Positions 1 to 5,542 are shown, counted from the stretch's first letter. The stretch is 6,460 nucleotides of DNA from Treponema sp. (GCA_031278025.1 JAITLF010000010.1:1-6460), one strand, 5' to 3'. The notes: generated by a model not told the origin, from the letters alone. A program made the numbers and translations.

Positions 1-53
1 CTCTTTGAGGGTTGGAACCGCCGCTGCCGTCCAGGGCGGGGCCTGGGGCGTGT
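1..53. other. Unassigned left edge
   Basis: No gene is supported here. A small GC-rich inverted repeat (CCAGG at 31-35 and CCTGG at 42-46, six-base loop) precedes the tandem array but has no T-tract after it, so I do not call it a terminator. A TTG at 12 opens a long forward frame through the array, but there is no ribosome binding site in front of it. Confidence 0.4.
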
Positions 54-65
54 AAACCTGGGTTT
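54..65. repeat. Left boundary 12-mer of the tandem array
   Basis: The sequence AAACCTGGGTTT sits at the left edge of the 21-bp array and runs directly into its first T-tract. It differs by one base from the perfect palindrome AAACCCGGGTTT at the right edge (369-380). The two copies begin 315 bases apart, exactly fifteen 21-bp periods. What the pair does is unknown. It could mark the ends of an array unit that moves or recombines as a block, or be two anchors of a longer DNA or RNA structure. Confidence 0.6.
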
Positions 66-371
66 TTGCGCCGCAAAAATGTTTTTGCGCTGTGGAAAAA
101 TGTTTTTGCGCTGGGGAAAAGTGTTTTTGCGCTGCGGAAAAGAGTTTTTGCGCTGCACAAAAGTGCTTTTGCGCTGCGGAAAAGTATTTTTGCGCTGCGG
201 AAAAGTATTTTTGCGCTGGGGAAAAGTGTTTTTGCGCTACGGAAAAGTGTTTTTGCGCTACACAAAAGTGTTTTTGCGTTGCGGAAAAGTATTTTTGCGC
301 TACGGAAAAGTGTTTTTGCGCTGCACAAAAGTGTTTTTGCGCTGGGGAAAAGTGTTTTTGCGCTGCGCAAA
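60..371. repeat. Tandem array of about fifteen 21-bp imperfect palindromes
   Basis: Fourteen consecutive 21-bp units begin at 81, 102, 123 and so on to 354 (the last is partial), preceded by a shorter unit at 62-80. Each unit is G/A, then T5, then GCGC, then a variable five-base block, then A4 and GT. The block is TGCGG, TGGGG, TGCAC, TACGG, TACAC or TGTGG. The left T-rich arm is nearly constant and can pair with the A-rich right arm around a CTG or CTA centre, with one or two mismatches. The two terminal units pair best: 63-79 is TTTTTGCG-C-CGCAAAAA and 357-371 is TTTGCG-CTG-CGCAAA. All three forward frames are open because 21 is a multiple of three. The unit variants differ at positions of all three codon classes, which argues against selection on one protein frame. 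There are no spacers, so it is not CRISPR. Function unknown. Confidence 0.95.
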
Positions 372-380
372 CCCGGGTTT
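369..380. repeat. Right boundary 12-bp palindrome of the tandem array
   Basis: AAACCCGGGTTT is a perfect 12-bp palindrome that closes the array and overlaps the right arm of its last unit. A copy with one changed base lies at 54-65. Its right half also pairs with 390-399 in a separate hairpin, so DNA-level and RNA-level structures compete here. Confidence 0.65.
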
Positions 381-412
381 CTGATCGAAAAACTCGGGTC
401 CGGCAACACCGG
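371..412 (+). other. Two successive hairpins after the array
   Basis: Bases 371-380 can pair with 390-399 to give a 10-bp stem with one G-U pair and a nine-base loop. Immediately after it, CCGG at 400-403 and CCGG at 409-412 form a second short stem around CAACA. With the terminator that follows at 414-439 these make a run of three hairpins. This is the layout expected at the 3' end of a structured transcript, but no promoter reading into it is visible in the window. Confidence 0.45.
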
Positions 413-413
413 C

Positions 414-439
414 GCCCCCGGCGGGGGTATTCTTTTTTT
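414..439 (+). terminator. Rho-independent terminator after the array
   Basis: Five C residues (415-419), a GGC loop and five G residues (423-427) form a short all-GC stem. It is followed by TATTC and seven T residues (433-439). The G at 414 can add a G-U pair with 428. This is a recognisable intrinsic terminator for rightward transcription, so it would end any transcript crossing the repeat array before the downstream transporter gene. Confidence 0.6.
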
Positions 440-486
440 AATGCGCCCGCCCTGCGGCTAAGATGTGTTCTTCTTGCCCAGGAATA

Positions 487-515
487 AAAAGGAAGCTATG
501 ATACTACCCCTATGA
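487..515 (+). promoter_or_regulatory. Ribosome binding site and 5-codon mini-ORF overlapping the DMT start
   Basis: A purine-rich AAAAGGAAG (487-495) lies two bases before an ATG at 498, which opens the mini-ORF MILPL and stops with TGA at 513-515. That TGA overlaps the ATG of the transporter at 512-514 as ATGA. The transporter start itself has no Shine-Dalgarno match at normal distance (500-507 is GATACTAC), and its frame has a stop at 485-487 with no other start codon between. Translation of the transporter may therefore depend on ribosomes that finish the mini-ORF and restart. The alternative is that 512 is used directly with a distant AGGA. Confidence 0.45.
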
Positions 516-1417
516 GGCATCTCCCAACTATCGATAAAAGCTCCCGGCATCTGGGCCAGGGGGCGATTTTTTTAGGTGCCATCCTTTGGAGTACCAGCGG
601 CTTATGCATCAAACTGCTGGACTGGCATCCCATCCTGATTGCCGGAGCGCGGAGTTCTCTGGCCGCCCTGGTTTTAGCTGCCGTTAAGTTCCTCAAACCC
701 CGCAGGGTTACGGCCAAAACCCCGCCGCTCTCTATTTGCGCCGGGGGGTGCGCCTACGCCGCCACAATGCTCCTCTTCGTGATCGCCAATAAACTAACCG
801 CGCCGGCAAACGCCATCCTGCTCCAGTACAGCGCTCCCATCTGGGCGGCCATGTTCGGCTGGCTGCTCATCCACGAGAAGCCCCAATGGGAACACTGGGG
901 CGCCTTGGTCCTGGTCATGGGGGGGATGGCCTTCTTCTTCAAAGATAGTTTGGTGCTGGCAGGCGGCAGCGGCGGCATGTTGCCCCGCAGCTTCCTGGGG
1001 GACGGTATCGCCGTCTTATCCGGCGTCTGCTTTGGGCTCAATTCCGTCTTTTTACGTATGATGAAAGACGGGGATCCCGCAGACGCCATGCTCCTCGCCC
1101 ATATCATTACCGCCGCGTTCAGCGTTCCGTTCTTTTTTTTCTATCCCCCCACCGTGAATCCAGGCACCCTCCTGGCCGCCGCGTTTATGGGCGTCTTCCA
1201 GATTGGCTTGGCTTCCCTGCTCTTTGCCTACGGCATAAAACGGGTTCCCGCTATTCAGGCCATGCTCACCGCCATGATAGAGCCGGTCCTGAACCCGCTG
1301 TGGGTACTCCTGGTTACCGGGGAGACGCCCGCAACCTCGGCCATTGCAGGAGGCGGCATCATCGTAGCGGCGGTGGCGGCTTCTTCAATAATAGGAAAGC
1401 GCCGGGAAACCGGCTAA
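512..1417 (+). CDS. EamA/DMT-superfamily membrane transporter
   Basis: This 301-residue protein is a drug/metabolite-transporter-type permease with two EamA repeats of about five helices each, the usual size for the family. Hydrophobic segments fall at roughly residues 17-36, 42-61, 76-94, 99-120, 128-143, 163-182, 193-211, 218-239, 247-268 and 275-294. The paired family hallmarks are visible: residues 99-123 (ANAILLQYSAPI through HEKP) close the first half, and residues 249-273 (AMLTAMIEPVLNPLW through GETP) close the second. The C terminus is short and basic. The family exports or imports small metabolites, often amino acids or their derivatives; substrate cannot be assigned here. The start at 512 is the only reasonable one in frame and overlaps a mini-ORF stop. 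A terminator at 414-439 separates the gene from the array. It converges with the D-amino-acid operon, with 21 bp between the stop codons, so a link to amino-acid traffic is possible but unproven. Confidence 0.9.
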   Translation: MRHLPTIDKSSRHLGQGAIFLGAILWSTSGLCIKLLDWHPILIAGARSSLAALVLAAVKFLKPRRVTAKTPPLSICAGGCAYAATMLLFVIANKLTAPANAILLQYSAPIWAAMFGWLLIHEKPQWEHWGALVLVMGGMAFFFKDSLVLAGGSGGMLPRSFLGDGIAVLSGVCFGLNSVFLRMMKDGDPADAMLLAHIITAAFSVPFFFFYPPTVNPGTLLAAAFMGVFQIGLASLLFAYGIKRVPAIQAMLTAMIEPVLNPLWVLLVTGETPATSAIAGGGIIVAAVAASSIIGKRRETG

Positions 1418-1450
1418 AGGCTTCGGCAGGATTCCCGGTTATACCGGTAT
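1402..1450. terminator. Candidate bidirectional terminator between convergent genes
   Basis: CCGGGAA (1402-1408) can pair with TTCCCGG (1432-1438) over a 23-base loop. A perfect palindrome ATACCGGTAT (1441-1450) follows, then TTT. The structure lies across the stops of the DMT gene and the racemase gene, where a shared terminator would be expected. The T-tract is short on both strands, so the call is weak. Confidence 0.3.
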
Positions 1451-2260
1451 TTTCCCGCTCAACCTCACCGGCCCCCCGATAGAGAGGCGGGAAATCTCCC
1501 CGTTCTTCCTGCAAACCCCGGCTTCGATAACGCCGCCGGGCTGCCTCACCTCCAGGCGGCATTCGCCGTCGGCGGCGCCGCGGGTTTCCCAGGCAGCAAG
1601 GGCGGCGGACCCGGAACCGCAGCTTGACTCAAAAACCAGGGAGTCCGTGGCGGCAACGTACACTGCCGGCGTCATGAAGCGGCGGGCCGTATCGAAGAAC
1701 ATCACCCCTATAGCGGAGGGACGGCTCTTCAGCTTCGTGCCGGCCAGATCCCGGCAACGGGTTTCAACCGCGGTTTGTATACGGCGAAACGCCGTTTCTT
1801 CGGCGCTGATATCCGGGGCAATGGCGTGAACGATGCCGTCAAAGATGACGAGGGGAAGGCGCTCCGGGCCGCCCGCGTCAAGGCGGTCCATGGCAAGGGG
1901 TTTGGGAATCTCGACTTCCGCCCTGCCCGCCTCCGTATCAACGGTAACGGTCAAGGGGGTATCCGCGCCGGAAATTTCGATGGGAACTTGAACGCGGCCC
2001 CGGCTCCCCGTTTCCCGTGCGATAAAAAGGCCGAAACTCCGGGCGGCGTTGCCGCAGAATTCGCCGCCCATCATTTCAAGACGCCAAAGGCCTCCCGCGT
2101 TTGCCGGCACGGGAGGCAGGACAAACCCCACCTGTTCCGCCTTGAACCGGGGGTCCGCCAAAAGAGCGCGGGCGGTTTCGGCCCGTTTTTCACGGGCTTC
2201 CGTTCCGCCAAGCACAAAAACCGTGATGTTTTTCGCCGGATCGGCGACGACGATTTCCAT
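1439..2260 (-). CDS. DapF-fold, PLP-independent amino acid racemase/epimerase
   Basis: The 273-residue product has the two-cysteine architecture of the diaminopimelate epimerase superfamily, in which one cysteine thiolate removes the alpha proton and the other returns it. The first site is GGEFCGNAARSFG around Cys69, the second ESSCGSGSAALAAW around Cys214; both cysteines are present. The first motif departs from housekeeping DapF, where the cysteine usually sits in a D-G-S-rich context with CGNG. It is closer in style to divergent members such as the CntK-type histidine racemases, so the substrate is probably an amino acid other than meso-diaminopimelate. The gene is third in the minus operon, starting 10 bases after the deacylase stop. 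The deacylase stop codon itself lies in the AAGGA binding site (TAAGGA), eight bases before the ATG. A role converting the freed D-amino acid to its L form is inference. A true DapF remains the alternative. Confidence 0.8.
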   Translation of the reverse strand: MEIVVADPAKNITVFVLGGTEAREKRAETARALLADPRFKAEQVGFVLPPVPANAGGLWRLEMMGGEFCGNAARSFGLFIARETGSRGRVQVPIEISGADTPLTVTVDTEAGRAEVEIPKPLAMDRLDAGGPERLPLVIFDGIVHAIAPDISAEETAFRRIQTAVETRCRDLAGTKLKSRPSAIGVMFFDTARRFMTPAVYVAATDSLVFESSCGSGSAALAAWETRGAADGECRLEVRQPGGVIEAGVCRKNGEISRLSIGGPVRLSGKIPV

Positions 2261-2270
2261 ACACCGATCC

Positions 2271-3626
2271 TTACCGGCGGTAAACCACCCGTCCGCCGCA
2301 AATTACGGCTTTTATGCCATCCGGCGGCAGTGCGCAGGTTTCAATTCCATAGCCGGCATTGTCGGTTATCGTTTCGGGATCAAAGAGGCACAGGTCGGCG
2401 TCGCACCCTTCCCGGATGCGGCCTTTTTTCACAAGGCCCAGGCGGTTTGCAGGAAGAAGGGTAAGCTTCCGCAACCCGTCCATCAAGGAAAGGAGCTTCT
2501 TCTCCCTGACGAATTCCCTCAGAAACCGGGCGGGACTGCCGGCAGCACGGGGATGGCCTGTCTTTACCCCGCCGGAGCCTATAGACATGATGGTGTCGCT
2601 TCCCAGGCAGACAAAGGGGAGGCAGTAAACCGCTTCAATGTCCTTTATGGGAATGGCGTTATGGCAGGCCACGTTGGTATCGGCCGGGGCATGGCGCAGT
2701 TTTTCGAAAAGCTCCGGTGTGCAGTACTGGCCTGCAAACGGGCCGGAAATGATTTCCAGGTCCCCGACGTCGAAGTTGAAGTCTTCAAACCCCTGGTCAA
2801 AGACCGCGGACCGGATATAGGTGGCCCAGGTATCATAGGGGTACATATCGGCGCCTATATCGGCCCCCGAATTCTCGATAAGCCGGGAAGTAATTTCCAG
2901 GTTGTTTCCATGGTCTGAGACGCCATAAACATTGGCGGCGTAGTGGGAGATTTGGAGGGCCGCGCTGGTAACACGGGCGGCGGCGATCACCTCTTCCACG
3001 GTTTCAACCGCCCGCGGCGGCGTATCGTACCGCATGTGTACGGCAAAAAACGCGCCCCTTTCCCAGACCGCCTCGCAGAGGGCCAGAACTTCCGCAAATC
3101 CCGTTCCGGGACAGTACTGCAACCCAATAGATACCCCCAGTGCGCCCTCGTCCATAGCTTCCAGGGCCATGTCCTTCATCCGCGCGATTTGGGCCGGAGA
3201 TGCCGCGTCGTAGTCCCCGATGCCGAGGGTCCTCCGCAAAATGGTACTGCCAACCAGGGTAAAGCAATTTATAGGGAGGGCCTCTTTTTCAAGACGGATA
3301 CGGTACTTGCCTACCGGGTAATTGCTTTCCCCGCAGTTGCCGCCAAGGATAGTCGTGTTGCCGGTTGCCAGGGCGCAGGCGGCCGTCTGCCGGGGAAAAC
3401 GGAATTCCCCCGGTTTCTCCCCCTCAATGGACTCCTCGTGGATATGGGGGTCGATAAACCCCGGCGCAAGGACCAGTCCCCGGCCATCAATTTCTTCGGC
3501 GGCTTTGAGGGGATCCCGGCTTACGGCGGCAATACCGCCCGCCGTAACGCCGAGGTTACCGGTCTCATCCCGCCCTGACTCGGGGTCCATGATTCGGGCC
3601 CCCGATATTACCAGATCGAATTCCAC
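2271..3626 (-). CDS. N-acyl-D-amino-acid deacylase (amidohydrolase family)
   Basis: The 451-residue product is a cytoplasmic amidohydrolase-superfamily enzyme that would hydrolyse N-acyl-D-amino acids to a D-amino acid and a carboxylate. The N terminus (DLVISGARIMDPESG) and C terminus (RIREGCDADLCLFDP) form the small beta domain. Metal-site candidates are His61 and His63 (GFIDPHIHEES), Cys98 (GGNCGES), His197 (VHMRYD) and His228 (ISHY). Asp344 (LGSDT) matches the catalytic aspartate. These correspond to the zinc ligands and acid/base described for D-aminoacylase. Some motifs are loose, for example SIGLQYCPG, so acyl or side-chain preference may differ from the characterised enzyme. The start is GTG, placed directly after the TAA of the upstream carrier gene (TAAGTG), and gives the expected family N terminus. 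An AGGGA within the carrier's last codons can serve as binding site. This abutting arrangement implies coupled translation. The length is slightly below the roughly 480-530 typical of the family. Confidence 0.87.
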   Translation of the reverse strand: MEFDLVISGARIMDPESGRDETGNLGVTAGGIAAVSRDPLKAAEEIDGRGLVLAPGFIDPHIHEESIEGEKPGEFRFPRQTAACALATGNTTILGGNCGESNYPVGKYRIRLEKEALPINCFTLVGSTILRRTLGIGDYDAASPAQIARMKDMALEAMDEGALGVSIGLQYCPGTGFAEVLALCEAVWERGAFFAVHMRYDTPPRAVETVEEVIAAARVTSAALQISHYAANVYGVSDHGNNLEITSRLIENSGADIGADMYPYDTWATYIRSAVFDQGFEDFNFDVGDLEIISGPFAGQYCTPELFEKLRHAPADTNVACHNAIPIKDIEAVYCLPFVCLGSDTIMSIGSGGVKTGHPRAAGSPARFLREFVREKKLLSLMDGLRKLTLLPANRLGLVKKGRIREGCDADLCLFDPETITDNAGYGIETCALPPDGIKAVICGGRVVYRR

Positions 3627-5024
3627 TTAATAGCCAATCCCTATCGCCACCGCGATGAAGACAGCCTGGATTAGGAGGAGCCAGAGGAATAGCGGCACGA
3701 GCCACTTCCACCAACTTGTTATCTTGATGCCGCCTATGCCGGCCATAACCACCGCAAAGGCGGTAGGCCACAGGATGTTGGAAAGCCCGTCGCCGAACTG
3801 AAAGGCCAGCACCGCAACCTGGCGACTGACGCCTAAAATATCCGCCAGGGGCGCCATAATCGGCATAACCGTAGCAGCCTGCCCTGATCCCGATGGAATA
3901 AGGAAGTTGAGCATGGTTTGGAACACCAGCATCAATTCCCCCGCCACCCACTTGGGCAGATGGGAAAGAGGCGCCGACATGCCGTACACCACGGTATCAA
4001 TGATATGGCCTTCGGTAAGCACAACCCGTATGCCTCTAGCTATACCAACCATAAGGCAGGCAACGGTAATGTCCTGAAGGCCTACAATGATCTTTCGGAT
4101 AAATTCGTTGGGGGTCCACCCCATGATGACGGCGACTACCATAGACATGAGCAGGAAGGCTGAGGCGATCTCCCCAAAGTACCAACCCCATACCTTGACG
4201 CCAATGACGAAAATCGCCAGGGTCGCGAAGAAAACCACCAGGACCAGTTTTTGGCGTATCCCGAAGGCGTATTGGGCAAGGGACTTTTCGTCCATGGCGA
4301 ATTTGCTAAAGTCTTCTCCCCTTACCAGGCTCTTTGAAGGGTCCTTCTGAATCATCAGTGCGTATCGGACCATGTATATAGACGCCACGATGATCATTCC
4401 GACATGGGTAATAATCCTGAACCACGCGCCGGAAAGGTAGGGAAGTTCCGCTATGCCTTGGGCAACTCCGACGGTAAAGGGATTCATGGCGGCCCCCGAA
4501 TAGCCCATGCCAACCCCCAGAGCGACAATGCCGATGCCTATCAGGGCGTCGTAACCCATAGCTATCGCAATACCCACGAAGATAGGAATGAAGGGCAGGG
4601 ATTCCTCGAACATGCCGATAGTAGACGACGCGAGACCGAAGATGATAAGGAAGATAGGGATCATCGCAACCCGGGCTTTGCCTCTGAGAACTTTCAAGAG
4701 CCCCGAAACAAGTCCCTGAATGGCGCCGGAAGACAACAGCAGATTAATAGAAGCAAAAGAGATAAAGATAAAAAACACAATATCGGCGGCGTCCACCATG
4801 CCTTTGAAGATAGCTTGAACCGCTTCAAAAAACCCGACGGGGCTTTTTTCTACCGTGTGAAACGTACCGGGTACCACTACCGTCCGGCCTGCGGCGTTCT
4901 GGGCCCGGTCAAACTCACCTGCCGGAAGCACCCAGGTCAGGATGGCCACTATCATGATGATACCGACTAATAAAATGTAGACATGGGGCATGGCAAACTT
5001 CTTCTTTCCCGCTAAATTCGACAT
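3627..5024 (-). CDS. YfcC/DcuC-family carboxylate or amino-acid carrier
   Basis: The 465-residue integral membrane protein belongs to the YfcC branch of the C4-dicarboxylate anaerobic carrier family, in the ion transporter superfamily. A short basic N terminus (SNLAGKKKF) leads into the first helix at about residues 13-35 (LTWVLPAGEFDR at its end, a family hallmark). Further hallmarks are MFEESLPFIPI (138-148), GAAMNPFTVGVAQ (177-189), PSGSGQAATVMPIMAPLAD (377-395) and FQFGDGLSN (408-416). About a dozen hydrophobic segments are present and the C terminus ends in a hydrophobic helix. Family members move carboxylates, short peptides or basic amino acids, so import of an N-acyl amino acid or exchange of amino acids is plausible here, but the substrate is not visible. 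AGGAG lies six bases before the ATG. It is the first gene of the minus operon, and its stop abuts the next gene's start. Confidence 0.9.
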   Translation of the reverse strand: MSNLAGKKKFAMPHVYILLVGIIMIVAILTWVLPAGEFDRAQNAAGRTVVVPGTFHTVEKSPVGFFEAVQAIFKGMVDAADIVFFIFISFASINLLLSSGAIQGLVSGLLKVLRGKARVAMIPIFLIIFGLASSTIGMFEESLPFIPIFVGIAIAMGYDALIGIGIVALGVGMGYSGAAMNPFTVGVAQGIAELPYLSGAWFRIITHVGMIIVASIYMVRYALMIQKDPSKSLVRGEDFSKFAMDEKSLAQYAFGIRQKLVLVVFFATLAIFVIGVKVWGWYFGEIASAFLLMSMVVAVIMGWTPNEFIRKIIVGLQDITVACLMVGIARGIRVVLTEGHIIDTVVYGMSAPLSHLPKWVAGELMLVFQTMLNFLIPSGSGQAATVMPIMAPLADILGVSRQVAVLAFQFGDGLSNILWPTAFAVVMAGIGGIKITSWWKWLVPLFLWLLLIQAVFIAVAIGIGY

Positions 5025-5030
5025 ACATTA

Positions 5031-5035
5031 CTCCT
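5031..5035 (-). promoter_or_regulatory. Ribosome binding site of the carrier gene
   Basis: Read on the minus strand, AGGAG lies six bases before the ATG at 5024. A second ATG four bases upstream is out of frame, so the spacing and the family N terminus both support 5024 as the start. Confidence 0.7.
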
Positions 5036-5092
5036 GCTTATAAAAAATGACTCCCGGACGCGAATCAAGGCCGGAAGCTGTATTAAACTTGC

Positions 5093-5108
5093 ATAATTAT
5101 ACAATTAT
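5093..5108. promoter_or_regulatory. Inverted repeat over the minus operon -10
   Basis: ATAATT (5093-5098) and AATTAT (5103-5108) form a 6-bp inverted repeat around ATAC. The repeat covers the candidate -10 box of the minus operon, a position where a bound repressor would block polymerase. AT-rich palindromes occur easily by chance, so confidence is limited. Confidence 0.35.
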
Positions 5109-5125
5109 TATTCACGTTTTGTATA
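5096..5125 (-). promoter_or_regulatory. Candidate sigma70 promoter of the minus operon
   Basis: On the minus strand a perfect TATAAT (5101-5096) lies 18 bp downstream of TATACA (5125-5120), which matches the -35 consensus at four of six positions. The 5' leader to the carrier ATG would be about 65 bases. No other good pair is visible upstream of the operon. Confidence 0.5.
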
Positions 5126-5182
5126 GTTGAATTTTAATCGGTTGTTTTTTCGGGAGTGTCTGCGGAATTTTGCGTAAGTCGT

Positions 5183-5323
5183 ATGAAGGAATGCATGATT
5201 TCACGCGGGTCGAGGTTCCTTTTGCCTGCATCTTCGGCTGTCTTGGGTGGGAAGGACATCTATCTTAATGGAACAAGCCTCATCTGTGGCGGGGTTTTAC
5301 GGAGAATATGTCTTCCAATGTAA
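5183..5323 (+). other. Doubtful 46-residue open frame
   Basis: An ATG at 5183 opens a 46-codon frame ending with TAA at 5321-5323. It has no ribosome binding site, no motif I recognise and no clear promoter, and it lies in the middle of the divergent control region. It could be chance, a degraded gene fragment, or a small protein; chance is the most likely. Confidence 0.15.
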
Positions 5324-5382
5324 ACCTATGGAAATAATAAATCGTAAGAGCCTGTTGCAGCCGAACTTCTTTTTTTGCCTTT

Positions 5383-5415
5383 TTTGCGCAAATTTTTGTT
5401 GACATGCGCAATTTG
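5383..5415 (+). promoter_or_regulatory. Paired GCGCAA sites around the -35 box
   Basis: A perfect 10-bp palindrome TTTGCGCAAA (5383-5392) lies just upstream of the -35 box. The related decamers GCGCAAATTT (5386-5395) and GCGCAATTTG (5406-5415) form a direct repeat with 20-base spacing, about two helix turns, on either side of TTGACA. This placement suits a regulator binding both sites on one face of the DNA. The T-runs just upstream (5370-5376, 5380-5385) could also act as an UP-like element. Confidence 0.45.
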
Positions 5416-5427
5416 CCATGAGATAAT
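5399..5427 (+). promoter_or_regulatory. Strong sigma70 promoter of the sugar ABC gene
   Basis: A perfect -35 box TTGACA (5399-5404) is followed after 17 bp by GATAAT (5422-5427), five of six matches to the -10 consensus, with an extended TG motif at 5419-5420. Transcription would begin near 5434, giving a leader of about 110 bases before the ATPase start. It is the best promoter in the window. Confidence 0.8.
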
Positions 5428-5457
5428 GATTTATGAAGTTTGGCGCTGACAGTAAAA

Positions 5458-5471
5458 TCATTGCACAATGA
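5458..5471 (+). promoter_or_regulatory. Inverted repeat downstream of the promoter (operator candidate)
   Basis: TCATTG and CAATGA flank a CA centre in a 14-base inverted repeat, about 25-38 bases after the predicted transcription start. A repressor site in this position is common for sugar operons, but no regulator gene is seen in the window. Confidence 0.4.
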
Positions 5472-5542
5472 ATGGCGAAATCGTACAGGTTCTTTGAGGA
5501 TGCGGCAATGGTTTGCACGAATTTTTGTAATGGCGGATCGGC

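Larger units (their letters stand above)
5025..5542. other. Divergent control region, 518 bp
   Basis: This interval separates the minus operon from the plus-strand sugar ATPase. It is AT-rich compared with the genes. The right end carries a strong rightward promoter with nearby palindromes, and the left end a probable leftward promoter. The middle, about 5160-5370, has no control element I recognise, only a doubtful 46-codon frame. Apparent minus-strand frames across 5280-5518 run over the rightward promoter and have no family features. Confidence 0.7.

Noticed and set aside
60..371. CRISPR array
   Set aside because: The 21-bp units are directly adjacent with no unique spacers, and no cas-like gene is nearby.
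754..1107. 117-residue minus-strand frame inside the DMT gene
   Set aside because: Antisense to conserved EamA repeats and not supported by any family feature.
1775..2918. Long plus-strand frames opposite the racemase and deacylase genes
   Set aside because: Antisense shadows of GC-rich coding sequence; they lack family motifs, while the minus-strand products are clear enzymes.
2943..3630. Plus-strand frames opposite the 5' part of the deacylase
   Set aside because: Same antisense effect; the residues are low-complexity basic sequence with no recognisable domain.
4404..4970. 188-residue plus-strand frame opposite the carrier gene
   Set aside because: Hydrophilic antisense translation of a membrane-protein gene; no ribosome binding site or motif.
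5050..5157. ACTCCCG and CGGGAGT inverted pair at 5050 and 5151
   Set aside because: Seven-base arms about 94 bases apart with no extension; expected by chance in a region of this size.
5350..5376. Hairpin plus T-run as a terminator upstream of the rightward promoter
   Set aside because: The possible stem (CTG-TTG-CAG) is only three pairs; the T-runs are better explained as an AT-rich promoter-upstream element.
5280..5518. Two minus-strand frames across the divergent region
   Set aside because: They run opposite the strong rightward promoter and its palindromes, and show no motif or binding site.
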